Below are positions 1-8,920 of a DNA stretch of 64,000 bases, in pieces; the stretch's first letter is position 1; every line of letters begins with the position of its first letter. Origin of the DNA: Actinomyces sp. oral taxon 897 (GTDB taxonomy: Bacteria; Actinomycetota; Actinomycetes; Actinomycetales; Actinomycetaceae); contig NZ_CP027236.1 in assembly GCF_002999235.1 (NCBI RefSeq), positions 744,001-808,000 of the forward strand. The letters are read 5' to 3'. Both the position numbers and the translations under genes were made by a program. The notes beneath the pieces are model-generated. The model searched no databases, had not been told where the DNA came from, and saw only the letters and a list, made by a program, of their open reading frames with translations.

Positions 1-663
1 ATGGTGGCCCTGTCCCACGGGACCTCCGACGGGCAGAAGACCATGGGCGTGATCACCCTGGTCCTGGTCGCGGCCGGGTATCAGGGGGCGGGCAGCTCCC
101 CGCACTGGTGGGTCATCGCCGCGGCCGGGCTGGCCATTGGGCTGGGCACCTACTCCGGGGGCTGGCGCATTATGCGGACCATGGGCAAGGGCCTGGTCCA
201 CATTGACTCCCCCCAGGGGTTCGCCGCCGAGACGGCCTCGACCGTCTCCATCCTGGCCTCCTCCCACCTGGGCTTCGCCCTGTCCACCACGCACATCTGC
301 ACCGGCTCCATCCTGGGCTCGGGCATCGGACGGGGCTCGAAGGTCTCCTGGGGCACCTTCGGGCGGATGGGCATCGCCTGGCTGGTCACGCTGCCCTGCT
401 CCGCGGTGGTCGGGGCACTGACCTCCTTCATCGCCGTCAAGGGCGGCGTGGTCGGCGTGGTCGGCGTCATCGTCCTGCTCATTGCGGCGACCCTGCTCAT
501 TATCCGCCAGGCCAACCACAACAAGGTGGACTTCTCCAACGTCAACGACGCGAACGAGGTCGTCGTGGGCAAGCAGAACGACCCCGAGCTGGCCCGCCCC
601 GCGCGCAGCATCGCCGAGGTCAAGCAGGAGCTCGCCACCGCGGGCGGGAAGGGGCTGCGATGA
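1..663 (+). CDS. PiT-family inorganic phosphate transporter, C-terminal part
   Basis: The reading frame is open from the first base, so this is the 3' part of a gene that begins outside the window. The visible 220 residues begin with a HGTSDGQKTMG stretch, the PHO4/PiT signature (usually HGtNDaQKtmG), and contain several hydrophobic membrane segments. A second glycine-rich block, STTHICTGSILGSGIGRG, is the conserved C-terminal half-repeat of PiT permeases. The family imports phosphate in symport with H+ or Na+ across the cytoplasmic membrane. The stop codon overlaps the start of the next small gene (ATGA), so the two are translationally coupled. The family assignment is firm; ion specificity cannot be read from the sequence. 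Confidence 0.9.
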   Translation: MVALSHGTSDGQKTMGVITLVLVAAGYQGAGSSPHWWVIAAAGLAIGLGTYSGGWRIMRTMGKGLVHIDSPQGFAAETASTVSILASSHLGFALSTTHICTGSILGSGIGRGSKVSWGTFGRMGIAWLVTLPCSAVVGALTSFIAVKGGVVGVVGVIVLLIAATLLIIRQANHNKVDFSNVNDANEVVVGKQNDPELARPARSIAEVKQELATAGGKGLR

Positions 664-896
664 GCGTGGACTGGGCCTCCCTGGGGCTGGTCACGGGCGT
701 GACCGTCCTGGGCACCTCATTCATCCTGGTCATCTGCGCCTCGGCGGTACGTCTGCTGGGCCAGATCCACCTCAAGCGCAGGGCGGGTGAGGTCCAGGGC
801 CTGCACGCCGCGGAGGTCGCGGCCGGGTTCTTCATCCTGTGCGTCGTGGCCATCGCGCTCTTCGGCCTGTGGCTGCTCATCCCCTACTTCCACTGA
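660..896 (+). CDS. small two-helix membrane protein coupled to the phosphate transporter
   Basis: This 78-residue protein starts at an ATG that overlaps the transporter stop codon (ATGA). It has two clear hydrophobic segments (about residues 8-32 and 51-75) separated by a short basic loop containing KRRAGE. No family was recognised. Small membrane proteins of this size often follow PiT genes in actinobacteria, and the coupling suggests an accessory role in the same membrane complex; this is inference from context. The opposite-strand frames over this region are composition shadows. Confidence 0.75.
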   Translation: MSVDWASLGLVTGVTVLGTSFILVICASAVRLLGQIHLKRRAGEVQGLHAAEVAAGFFILCVVAIALFGLWLLIPYFH

Positions 897-971
897 GGCC
901 GGGCGGGGAACCGACCAGAGATTGTCCCTAACGAGCGTCATGAGGCCCCGGTCACTGCTACCCTGGGGGAT

Positions 972-2501
972 GTGACCGAGGACCTCTCCGCACTCGCCAA
1001 GGACGCCGTGGCCGCCTCGCGGGCTGCGTCCGACCCCGACTACCCCGTCTTCCACGTCGCCCCGCCGGTGGGACGTCTCAACGACCCCAACGGCCTGCTG
1101 GTGGACGGCGGAACCTACCACGTCTTCTACCAGTTCACCCCCCTGCACCCGCACCGCAAGCTGGTGTACTGGGGGCACACCTCCTCCACGGACCTGGCCC
1201 GCTGGGAGCACCACGCCCCCGCCGTCGTGCCCGACTCCCCCTACGACGCCAACGGCGCCTACTCGGGCAACGCGATCGTGCTGGAGGGCGCCGAGCTGCC
1301 CGCCGCCCCCGCGTCCGCCCCCTACCAGCTCTTCTTCACCGGCAACCTCAAGGACCCGGTGACGGGGGAGCGCACCGCCAGCCAGAACCTGGTCACCAGC
1401 CGGGACCTGGTCACCTTCACCAAGTGGGAGGGCAACCCCCTCATCCCCACGCACGCGCCGGGCTACACCGCCCACTACCGCGACCCCCAGGTCTTCCGCG
1501 ACCCCGACGCCCCCGGGCAGTTCCGCATGCTGCTGGGGGTCCAGCGCCAGGACGAGACCGGGGCGGCCCTGCTGTACCGCTCCACCGACCTGCTCTCCTG
1601 GGACCTGGAGGGCGAGCTCACCTTCCCCGACGCCGGGGGCGCCTTCGAGCGCTTCGGCTACATGTGGGAGTGCCCCGGCATCGTCCGCCTCACCGACGAG
1701 CTCACCGGTGAGGACTGGGACGTGCTCATCTGGTGCCCGCAGGGCATCAGCCCCCAGGCGGAGGGCTACGAGAACGTCTTCGCCTGCACCTACACCGTCG
1801 GCCACCTGGTGGGCACCGAGCTGCGCGACTGCGACGGCACCTTCCACGAGGTGGACCGCGGTTTTGAGTTCTACGCCCCCCAGGCCTTCGCACGCCGCCC
1901 CAGCGAGCCGGGGGCGGTCACCCTGGTGGGGTGGCTGGGCAACGCCGGCGAGGACGACCAGCCCTCGGTGTCCACCGGCGGCTGGGTCCACGCCCTGAGC
2001 GTCCCGCGGCGCCTGTCGCTGCGCGGCGGGCGCCTCGTCCAGCGCCCGGTCCTGGAGCTGGGGGAGGGGGCCTCCACCAGCTGCCTGTCCGGCAGTGTCC
2101 TGACCGCCGGGGCCACCCCGGTGCCCGAGCTGTCCGGCTCCCGGTCCTGGCAGCTGCGGGTGGAGGGGCCCCAGGCCGGTGGCCCCGCTCCCACGTGGGG
2201 GGTGCGCATTGGCACCGCGGACTGCCACGTGGACGTCACCATCGAGGACGGCTCCCTGGTGGTGGACCGCTCGACCTCCCGCTACACCCAGCACGGCGCC
2301 CGCCGGGTGGTCACCCTGCCCCCGGGCGCCGACTCCGTCCTGGAGGTCCTCCACGACCGCTCGGTCACGGAGATCGTCTCGGCAGACGGGGAGACGGTTT
2401 TCGCGCTACGCTCGTTTGTGACACCTGGCACGTCAGGCGTCTCGCTGCTGAGCAGTGGCGGTGCCCAGATGCGGGTCGTGTCCCTCCAGGCGAGGGACTG
2501 A
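972..2501 (+). CDS. scrB: GH32 sucrose-6-phosphate hydrolase (invertase family)
   Basis: A 509-residue cytoplasmic glycoside hydrolase of family 32. It shows all three catalytic blocks: RLNDPNG with nucleophile Asp38, the transition-state RDP motif at residues 170-172, and the EC motif with acid/base Glu233-Cys234. These lie in the five-bladed propeller, followed by a beta-sandwich domain. No signal peptide is visible, as expected for an enzyme acting on sugar phosphate delivered by a PTS. The next gene is a sucrose-type PTS permease and a LacI regulator follows, so sucrose-6-phosphate is the likely substrate. A GTG start at 972 was chosen because it gives the usual N-terminus. A fructan-cleaving role is possible but less likely without secretion. 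Confidence 0.9.
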   Translation: MTEDLSALAKDAVAASRAASDPDYPVFHVAPPVGRLNDPNGLLVDGGTYHVFYQFTPLHPHRKLVYWGHTSSTDLARWEHHAPAVVPDSPYDANGAYSGNAIVLEGAELPAAPASAPYQLFFTGNLKDPVTGERTASQNLVTSRDLVTFTKWEGNPLIPTHAPGYTAHYRDPQVFRDPDAPGQFRMLLGVQRQDETGAALLYRSTDLLSWDLEGELTFPDAGGAFERFGYMWECPGIVRLTDELTGEDWDVLIWCPQGISPQAEGYENVFACTYTVGHLVGTELRDCDGTFHEVDRGFEFYAPQAFARRPSEPGAVTLVGWLGNAGEDDQPSVSTGGWVHALSVPRRLSLRGGRLVQRPVLELGEGASTSCLSGSVLTAGATPVPELSGSRSWQLRVEGPQAGGPAPTWGVRIGTADCHVDVTIEDGSLVVDRSTSRYTQHGARRVVTLPPGADSVLEVLHDRSVTEIVSADGETVFALRSFVTPGTSGVSLLSSGGAQMRVVSLQARD

Positions 2502-2543
2502 CACGCACACCCATACGTGATGCAACTCACTTGTGATCTTCGG

Positions 2544-2572
2544 TTGCAAGACCGGGCGGTCGCAAGTACTGT
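2544..2572 (+). promoter_or_regulatory. predicted promoter and operator of the sucrose PTS gene
   Basis: A -35-like TTGCAA (2544-2549) and a -10-like TACTGT (2567-2572) are separated by exactly 17 bases. The spacer carries an imperfect inverted repeat, ttgc-aa-gaccg / cggtc-gcaa (2544-2565), that would place a dimeric repressor on the promoter. The LacI-family gene across the locus is the obvious candidate. This is prediction from pattern only. Confidence 0.5.
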
Positions 2573-2679
2573 GACCAACGATTGACACACGGTCTGCGGC
2601 GGGACGTCCCCGACCCCTCACAACCGCACGCCCCAAGGACGCGGCGCTGAGCGCAGGCCTACAGAGAAAGGACACCCGG

Positions 2680-4755
2680 GTGGCTATGGATCACGCCCGA
2701 GTCGCCAGAGACGTCGTGACGTACCTCGGCGGCGCAGACAACATTGACGCGGCGGCGCACTGCGCGACCCGCCTGCGTCTGGTCATTAACGATATGGACA
2801 AGGTCGACCAGGCGGCCCTCGACAAGGATCCCGACCTCAAGGGCACCTTCCTGGCTGGCGGCATGTTCCAGATCATTGTCGGCCCTGGTGACGTGGACCA
2901 GGTGTTCGACCACATGGTCAAGGACCACAGCGTGCGGGAGGTCTCCAAGGACGAGGCCAAGGAGGAGGCCGCCAAGAGTGGCAACCTCTTCTCGCGCTTT
3001 ATCAAGATGATCGCGGACATCTTCGTCCCGATCCTTCCGGCCCTTATCGCCGGCGGCCTCATGATGGCCATTAACAACGTGCTCCAGGCCAAGGGCCTCT
3101 TTGGCGAGCAGTCCCTCGTGGACCAGATGAAGTGGCTCAAGGACTACGCCGACCTCATTAACCTCATCTCCGCCGCCCCCTTCGCCTTCCTGCCCGTGCT
3201 GGTGGGCTTCTCGGCGGCCAAGCGCTTCGGCGGCAACGTCTACCTCGGTGCCGCCATGGGCGCGGCCATGGTCTCCAGCTCCCTGCTCAGCGCCTACTCC
3301 ATGGCCAATGACGCGGCCGCCAACAACTTCTGGCTGTACCAGGGCATCGGTACGGACTGCGCCCTGACAGACGCCAGCTGCATTGCCGACCTGTCGGCCA
3401 AGGGGTCGATCCCGGCTGCTAGCGCCTGGTACCTGTTCGGTATCCATGTGGATAAGATTGGCTACCAGGCCATGGTCATCCCCATTATCTGCGTGGCCTT
3501 TATTATGTCGGTCATTGAGAAGTGGCTCCACAAGCGCCTGTCGGGTACCACCGACTTCCTCCTGACCCCGCTCATTACCATGCTGGTGACCGGCTTCCTC
3601 ACCTTCGTGGCGGTCGGCCCCCTCACCCGCCAGCTCTCCGTGTGGATCACGGACGGACTGAACTGGACGTTCAACACCCTGGGCGTCATCGGCGGCCTCA
3701 TCTTCGGTCTGTTCTACTCGCCCATTGTGGTCACCGGCCTGCACCAGTCCTTCCCTGCCGTCGAGCTCCCGCTCATTACCGAGCTCCAGAACAGCGGAAC
3801 CGGCGGAGACTTTATCTTCCCCATTGCCTCCATGGCCAATGTCGCCCAGGGCGCCGCCGCCCTGGCGGTCTTCCTGCGCACCCGGGACGCCAAGATGAAG
3901 GGCCTGGCCGGGGCCGGTGGTATGTCGGCCATCTTCGGTATCACCGAGCCCGCCATCTTCGGTGTCAACCTGCGCCTGCGCTGGCCCTTCTTCGTAGGTA
4001 TGGGCGCGGCCGCCATTGGCTCCGCCGGCGTGGCCCTCTTCGGGGTGCGTGGCGCCTCCCTGGGTGCTGCCGGCTTCGTGGGCTTCGTGTCCATCCGCAC
4101 CGAGGACATCCCCATGTACCTGGTCCTGGAGGTGATCACCTTCGTGATCTCCTTCGCCGGGGCCCTGTTCTACGCCAGTACCCCCAAGGGCAAGGCCTCC
4201 CTGGCCGGTGACGACGGCGCCCCGGCGGACGGTGCGGCCGCCCAGGCCGCTCCCGTGGAGATCCCGGCCGAGGCCGCGCACGACCTCACCGTGACCGCCC
4301 CCATTAAGGGCCGCTCGGTGCCGCTGAGCGAGGTCGCCGACCCGACCTTCTCCCAGGGCCTGCTCGGCCCGGGCATGGCGATCGTCCCGGACTCCGGGCC
4401 GGTGGTCTCCCCGGTGGACGGCGAGGTGCTCGTCGCCTTCCCGACCGGCCACGCCTACGGGCTGCGCTCGGCCAGCGGCGTCGAGCTGCTCATCCACGTG
4501 GGCATGGACACCGTCAAGCTCGACGGCAAGGGCTTCACCCCCCACGTCAAGGCCGGTGACAAGGTCCGCCGCGGCACCCCCCTGGTGGACGTGGACTGGG
4601 CGGCCATTAAGGCCGCCGGCTACGAGACGGTGACCCCGGTCGTCGTGTCCAACGCCACCAAGTTCGGGGGCGTCTCGGAGACCTCCCCGACCGAGGTCAA
4701 CCTGGGCGACGCCTTCTACTCCGTGGCCCCGGCCGAGGCTGCCGCCAAGGTCTGA
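2680..4755 (+). CDS. scrA: sucrose-type PTS permease, EIIBCA fusion
   Basis: A 691-residue three-domain phosphotransferase permease. The N-terminal IIB domain (about 1-90) has phospho-cysteine Cys28 in the AAHCATRLR motif. The central IIC domain (about 100-480) has about ten membrane segments and the ITEPAIFGVNLRLRWPF region of the glucose/sucrose superfamily. The C-terminal IIA domain (about 530-691) has active-site His606 in LLIHVGMDTV with supporting His591. The GTG start at 2680 follows an AGAAAGGA ribosome site. The protein imports and phosphorylates the sugar using HPr-P. Sucrose is inferred from the adjacent GH32 enzyme; beta-glucoside EIIs share this architecture. A long hairpin follows the gene. 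Confidence 0.92.
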   Translation: MAMDHARVARDVVTYLGGADNIDAAAHCATRLRLVINDMDKVDQAALDKDPDLKGTFLAGGMFQIIVGPGDVDQVFDHMVKDHSVREVSKDEAKEEAAKSGNLFSRFIKMIADIFVPILPALIAGGLMMAINNVLQAKGLFGEQSLVDQMKWLKDYADLINLISAAPFAFLPVLVGFSAAKRFGGNVYLGAAMGAAMVSSSLLSAYSMANDAAANNFWLYQGIGTDCALTDASCIADLSAKGSIPAASAWYLFGIHVDKIGYQAMVIPIICVAFIMSVIEKWLHKRLSGTTDFLLTPLITMLVTGFLTFVAVGPLTRQLSVWITDGLNWTFNTLGVIGGLIFGLFYSPIVVTGLHQSFPAVELPLITELQNSGTGGDFIFPIASMANVAQGAAALAVFLRTRDAKMKGLAGAGGMSAIFGITEPAIFGVNLRLRWPFFVGMGAAAIGSAGVALFGVRGASLGAAGFVGFVSIRTEDIPMYLVLEVITFVISFAGALFYASTPKGKASLAGDDGAPADGAAAQAAPVEIPAEAAHDLTVTAPIKGRSVPLSEVADPTFSQGLLGPGMAIVPDSGPVVSPVDGEVLVAFPTGHAYGLRSASGVELLIHVGMDTVKLDGKGFTPHVKAGDKVRRGTPLVDVDWAAIKAAGYETVTPVVVSNATKFGGVSETSPTEVNLGDAFYSVAPAEAAAKV

Positions 4756-4780
4756 GGCAACAGCTCTCCATCGATGGACA

Positions 4781-4816
4781 TGTGGGGAGGCCTGCGATCT
4801 GTCAGGCCTCCCCACA
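4781..4816 (+). terminator. hairpin terminator after the sucrose PTS gene
   Basis: A perfect 14-bp stem (tgtggggaggcctg, 4781-4794, with its complement at 4803-4816) closes an 8-base loop. It lies 25 bases after the PTS stop codon and between convergent genes. There is no T-run, which is common for actinobacterial terminators. Confidence 0.75.
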
Positions 4817-4937
4817 CCTGTGCCCGACGGCGGGACGGCACGCGAGCCCGGCTGGCGTCTGTCCCTGCCCACGCCGGGGTCCACGGATCCCCGCGGCGGT
4901 CGGCCGGCAGGGGCTCAGGCGGTGCCCGGCCGGGTGC

Positions 4938-4962
4938 GCCCCTGCCCAGGCCCGGCAGGGGC
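4938..4962 (-). terminator. hairpin terminator after the LacI regulator
   Basis: A perfect 9-bp stem (gcccctgcc / ggcaggggc) with a 7-base loop lies directly beyond the stop codon of the leftward regulator gene. It faces the terminator of the convergent PTS gene. Confidence 0.5.
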
Positions 4963-4966
4963 TTGC

Positions 4967-5974
4967 CTAGGCGGTGCGCCCCTCCAGGAGGGTAATGGGC
5001 AGCTCGGTGGCGCGGGTGGGCTTGGTGCGGACCTCCTGCCCGTCGGCGTAGGCGCGCACCTGCTCCAGGAGCTGGCTGACGGCCGCCCGGGCGATCTGGG
5101 CGATCGGCTGCTGGATGGTGGTCAGTCCCGGCAGCGCGCGGCGCACGGCGCTGGTGCCGTCAAAGCCCACCACCGCGAAGTCCTCCGGCACGCGCCTGCC
5201 GTGCTGGTAGGCCCACTCCAGGACGGCGGCGGCAGCGAGGTCGTCGGTGGCGAACACGGAGTCGATCTCCTGGGCGACGGCGTCGAGCTGGGAGCTGACC
5301 AGCCCGTAGCGCATGGAGTCCGGGGTGTGGAACTCCACCGTCAGGAGCACGGGCTGGATGCTGTGCTCGGCCAGGACCGCGCGGTAGCCAGCCTCACGTA
5401 GGTTGTGCGGCCCGGTGCGCGAGGTCAGGATCGCGGGTCGGGTGCGCCCGCGTGCCAGGAGGTGCTCGGTGGCCAGGCGTCCGCCCGCCAGGTTGTCGGC
5501 CCGGATATTGGGGATGGTGGGGGATAGGTCACGGTCGATCGTCACCAGGGGCATTCGCACCGTGTCGTAGTCCATCTGCATCTCGTTGTGGGCCCCGGAG
5601 ATAATGCCGTCCACCCGCTGGGCGATGAGGAGGTCCAGGTACTCCCGCTCCCGGTCCACCCGTCCCATGGAGTTGCACAGCAGGGTGCGGTAGCCGGCCT
5701 CGGCCAGGGTGCTCTCAAGCCCGGCCACCAGCTCGCCGAAGAAGGGCAGGGACGTGGTGGGCATAATGACCCCGACGGTGTTGGTGGACATGCCGTGCAG
5801 CGCCCGCGCCACCTGGTTGGGCCGGTAGCCCAGCTCCTTAATGGCCGAGGCGACCCGGTCCCGGGTGTACTGGCTCAGGTAGCCGCGGTTGTTCAGCACC
5901 CGGGAGACGGTGGTCAGGGAGACGCCCGCACGCTCGGCGACGTCCGCGAGAGTGGGTTCACGGCGGGCCGGCAT
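4967..5974 (-). CDS. LacI-family transcriptional repressor of the sucrose operon
   Basis: A 335-residue regulator with the canonical LacI helix-turn-helix at the N-terminus (TLADVAERAGVSLTTVSRVL), a hinge helix (NQVARALHG) and a periplasmic-binding-protein-like effector domain (NTVGVIMPT onward, with the IQQPIAQIA segment near the end). The ATG is preceded by an AAGGAG ribosome site. It is convergent with the PTS gene and is the only regulator nearby, so control of the sucrose genes through the inverted repeat at 2544-2565 is the simplest reading. The effector (sugar or sugar phosphate) is not determined by sequence. Confidence 0.9.
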   Translation of the reverse strand: MPARREPTLADVAERAGVSLTTVSRVLNNRGYLSQYTRDRVASAIKELGYRPNQVARALHGMSTNTVGVIMPTTSLPFFGELVAGLESTLAEAGYRTLLCNSMGRVDREREYLDLLIAQRVDGIISGAHNEMQMDYDTVRMPLVTIDRDLSPTIPNIRADNLAGGRLATEHLLARGRTRPAILTSRTGPHNLREAGYRAVLAEHSIQPVLLTVEFHTPDSMRYGLVSSQLDAVAQEIDSVFATDDLAAAAVLEWAYQHGRRVPEDFAVVGFDGTSAVRRALPGLTTIQQPIAQIARAAVSQLLEQVRAYADGQEVRTKPTRATELPITLLEGRTA

Positions 5975-6320
5975 CGCATCTCCTTCGATCGTCTGATGAC
6001 AGGGCTGAGCATACGCCTACCAGCCCGGACGCCCGTGCCCACCTGGGACCGGGGAGCGGGTCGGCAGACCCAGGGGACCGCGGCCGACCCGTGTCGCCGC
6101 CCTGGCCCCGAGCGCCCGGTGGTCAGGTCCGGGCGCCGCGGCCAAGGCCTGCGGGGGAGTGGGCGCACCGGCCACTGTACGCCGGGGGAGGGGCGGGTGG
6201 GGAGTGCCCCCGGGAGCGGTGCCGCAGGTAGGAAGGACCTAAGGATCTTTGCGGGCCCGCACCCTTCTTGCTATGGTCATTGCTATCAGTCGCTCGTAGC
6301 AGACAAAGGTGTTCGCAGCC

Positions 6321-7184
6321 ATGGCATCCTCAGCCCACCCTGTCCCGGAGCCCAGTCGGCGCAGGGTCGCCCAGGGACTCGCCTGGTCCGTACCGACGAT
6401 CGCCCTGGCGGCGGCGGCCCCGGTCATGGCCGTCAGCTACACCGAGCGCATAACCGACGTCTCCTTCCAGCCGGGGACCGGGATGGAGGCCAGGCGCCTG
6501 GGCAGCGGCGTGATCCGGCGGCCGTGGGTGGGAGGGGTCGACAGGTGGACCTGGATGGCCACCGACAACTCCACCTACGTGGACACCCCGGTCTACGCGG
6601 GACAGCCCAGGCTCAGCAGCTGGGGCTGGCTGCTGCGCTACCACGACGCCGACGCCTGGGGCAGGCCCGAGACCCCGGGGATCAAGAACCCCCTGGTCCT
6701 GACCGACCCGGCGGGCGGGAGCGTCTCACCCAGCCTGCCCGGACCCTACCTCGCCTTCACCGGGGACCCCAAGGGGAGCGGGGCCACGTCACGGACCACG
6801 CTCATGTCCCAGACGCAGAAGCTGGGTGCGGGGTGCACCTACACCTTCCAGGCGGAGGTGTGGACCGGCTACATCGAGCAGCGCAACCTGCGGCTGACGG
6901 TCGGGTTCGTCCCGGCCGCGCTCAGGCCGGCGCGCTACTCCGACGCCCCCCTGAGCGCGGGGGCCTGGCTCGGCTCGACCGCCGAGGCCCTGACCGCGCA
7001 CGGCAGCGCGCCGACCACGTCCACGCTCGTGGCGCAGTACACGCCCGCGGCCAATGAGGAGGTCCTCGTCCTCATGGTGGTCCAGGCCGCCACCGACGCC
7101 GACGTCGCCGAGGCCGGGGCCACCGAGAGGCACGTCAACCCGGTCATCGTGGCCAGCCCCAGGCTGACCAGCAGCTGCTCCTAG
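6321..7184 (+). CDS. secreted or surface protein of unknown function
   Basis: The ATG at 6321 has AAAGG about 11 bases upstream, giving 287 residues; an in-frame GTG at 6309 is the alternative. The N-terminus has an arginine cluster at residues 13-15 followed by VAQGLAWSVPTIALAAAAPVMA, a Tat-like export signal ending in an A-x-A-type site. The rest is a polar domain rich in Thr, Gly and Trp with two cysteines, one in GAGCTYTFQAEVWTGY and one at the extreme C-terminus (SSCS). No LPxTG motif, lipobox or catalytic motif was seen. Function is unknown; export is inferred from the leader only. Confidence 0.7.
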   Translation: MASSAHPVPEPSRRRVAQGLAWSVPTIALAAAAPVMAVSYTERITDVSFQPGTGMEARRLGSGVIRRPWVGGVDRWTWMATDNSTYVDTPVYAGQPRLSSWGWLLRYHDADAWGRPETPGIKNPLVLTDPAGGSVSPSLPGPYLAFTGDPKGSGATSRTTLMSQTQKLGAGCTYTFQAEVWTGYIEQRNLRLTVGFVPAALRPARYSDAPLSAGAWLGSTAEALTAHGSAPTTSTLVAQYTPAANEEVLVLMVVQAATDADVAEAGATERHVNPVIVASPRLTSSCS

Positions 7185-8120
7185 CGGGGGCTCGCTCCGG
7201 CACCGGCGTAGGGCCACCCGCACCGCTGCTCCTAGGGGCGGGACCCGCCGTGTCTTCAGCTCACAGTCCGGACCACCCACGAGCTGCTCCTGGGTAGGGC
7301 TCGCCCGGGAGAGTGCTTATGTCATTTTCGACCCCTCCGTGGCGCGCCGGGGCAGGCGGGGCGGTGCCCAGGGCGCCTGCTGTCAGCGGCCCTGTCAGCG
7401 CCGCGGGCGCGATCCCGTGGCGCTGTCGTCGCGGGACCGCGATCTCAGGGCCGCTGTGAGAACGTCGCCGCGCCGATCCTGGGCCGTCCTGTCGGATGGG
7501 CGCCCGCTGTCAGCGGTGTCGCTCCGGGCGCCCGGCCGGTCCCGGGCGTCCTTGCGCCGTGCCGTACTCCGCCGTATTTCCCTGTATTTCCGCGGTCGCA
7601 GGGACGTGGCGGCCAGGTGGGCGACGCCTTTGCGCACCAGTCGGGCACCGGTTCTTACGAGCGTCCGGGCATCAATTGGGGGACCGGTTCCTCTTTTGCG
7701 GGGACTATATAGGATCCGATTTCCTGCGCACCCCAGGCAGGAGCGTCCTCGCAGGTCAGAGGCGCTTTGAGGGAGGAAGGGGCAGGAGCTGCGCCGCCGC
7801 CGACAGAATGACATAATGTCCATTATCGGCGATAGTGATATGTGGGCGCGAACACTCCGGACCCCACCTGTGTACTTGTCCTCCTTTCCTCCTCCGCCCT
7901 AGGTGGCGCGCGCTTTGGGGCCCGCCTACGAGAACAGTGTTCGCGTAGGCGGGCGCCTGCCCGGGCAGGATCCGGGGACGGTAGCGCCTGGATGCGTGTT
8001 CGCCTGGCTGGGCAGCTGCACGGCCCGAGGACGCCGCCATGAACCCGGGTGCTCGGTAGCCCTGCGACGTCGGTCTGCGGTCGCGGCTGGCCCGGGCCTC
8101 GGGGAAACCCTCTGGTGGGG
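7185..8120. other. gene-less stretch with decayed repeats and a palindrome
   Basis: No convincing gene is seen in this interval; the open frames are low-complexity Arg/Pro/Ala shadows. Three imperfect copies of a 'gctgctcct' block, spaced about 52-55 bases apart (near 7174, 7228 and 7283), repeat the 3' end of the preceding gene. A 35-bp palindrome lies at 7920-7954. Around 7800-7850 there is a more AT-rich patch containing gacataatg and a small tatcggcgata palindrome. Confidence 0.5.
7920..7954. repeat. 35-bp near-perfect palindrome
   Basis: The two arms (gcccgcctacg and its complement) flank gaacagtgttc. Only one opposed pair (7931/7943) fails to match over 35 bases. No T-run follows. It could be an operator or a cruciform-type terminator, but no neighbouring gene end is close enough to decide. 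Confidence 0.6.
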
Positions 8121-8149
8121 CTGACAGGATCGTCCCCGTCCGGGATAAT
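8121..8149 (+). promoter_or_regulatory. leaderless promoter of the HAD hydrolase gene
   Basis: CTGACA (8121-8126) and GATAAT (8144-8149) are separated by exactly 17 bases. The expected transcription start, about 7 bases after the -10 box, coincides with the A of the ATG at 8156. There is no Shine-Dalgarno sequence, so the mRNA is predicted to be leaderless. Confidence 0.6.
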
Positions 8150-8155
8150 GGTGGC

Positions 8156-8782
8156 ATGAAGCACATTATCTGGGACATGGGTGGCACCCTCATTGACACC
8201 TACCCGGGGGTCGTGGCCGCCCTGTGCCGGGCCGCCTACGGGGACACCGCCCCCGAGCACCTGCGGTACACGGGCTCCCTGACGCACGTCTCGACCGCCC
8301 ACGCCGTGACGACCCTGTCCGCCGCCCGCGGCGTCGCGCCTAAGGACCTGGAGCAGGCCCTGGAGGATCTCAAGACGCGGTGGCGCACCCGCCCCGCCCC
8401 TGTTATGGACGGCGCCCGCGAGCTCATGGCCCGCGTGTGGGAGAAGGGCGGGCTCAATATGGTGGCCACCCACCGGGACCGGGCCAGCGCCACCATGCTG
8501 GTCACCGTGCTCGGGCTCGACCTGGACGACATGGTCTGCGCACCCGACGGGCTGGCACGCAAGCCCAGCCCGGAGATGAACCTCCTGCTGGCCCGGCGTC
8601 ACGACCTGGATCCCGCCAGCGTGCTGTGCGTGGGCGACCGCGTCATTGACGCCAGCGCCGCGGCGGCGGCGGGCATGCCGGCAGTGCTGCTGGTGCGCCC
8701 CGGAACGGTCCTGGCCCTGGACAGGGTGGAGCAGGACCTGAACGTGGTCGCCGACCTGCGCGACCTCATCCCCTGCTTCTGA
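8156..8782 (+). CDS. HAD-superfamily hydrolase
   Basis: A 208-residue protein with the HAD core: motif I as DMGGTLIDT (nucleophile Asp7), a conserved T-H segment (MVATHRD), motif III lysine (LARKPSPEM) and motif IV GDRVID. The cap between motifs I and II resembles phosphoglycolate-phosphatase-like enzymes. Motif I lacks the usual second aspartate (DxDxT becomes DMGGT), the residue that acts as acid/base in phosphatases, so it may be a weak phosphatase, a mutase-like enzyme or have another activity. The gene stands alone behind a predicted leaderless promoter. The substrate is unknown. Confidence 0.85.
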   Translation: MKHIIWDMGGTLIDTYPGVVAALCRAAYGDTAPEHLRYTGSLTHVSTAHAVTTLSAARGVAPKDLEQALEDLKTRWRTRPAPVMDGARELMARVWEKGGLNMVATHRDRASATMLVTVLGLDLDDMVCAPDGLARKPSPEMNLLLARRHDLDPASVLCVGDRVIDASAAAAAGMPAVLLVRPGTVLALDRVEQDLNVVADLRDLIPCF

Positions 8783-8920
8783 CCCAGGGGCGGCGTCTGC
8801 GCCGGCCGGGCCCACCTTGGGTCAGAAGTCGTCTCAACCGAGCTGGCGTCCGCGCGGGCGCCGGGCGCACGTCCGTCTGCGCCCGGGGGGAGTCCCCTCC
8901 CCCACCCTACCGAGCGGTCA

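Noticed and set aside
2659..4884. Very long minus-strand open frame opposite the PTS gene
   Set aside because: High-GC third-position bias creates open antisense frames; the product is His/Gly/Asp-rich and the sense strand encodes a complete EIIBCA.
7339..7770. 143-codon frame in the 7.2-8.1 kb gap
   Set aside because: Arg/Ala-rich composition with no ribosome site, no domain and no codon bias distinct from other frames.
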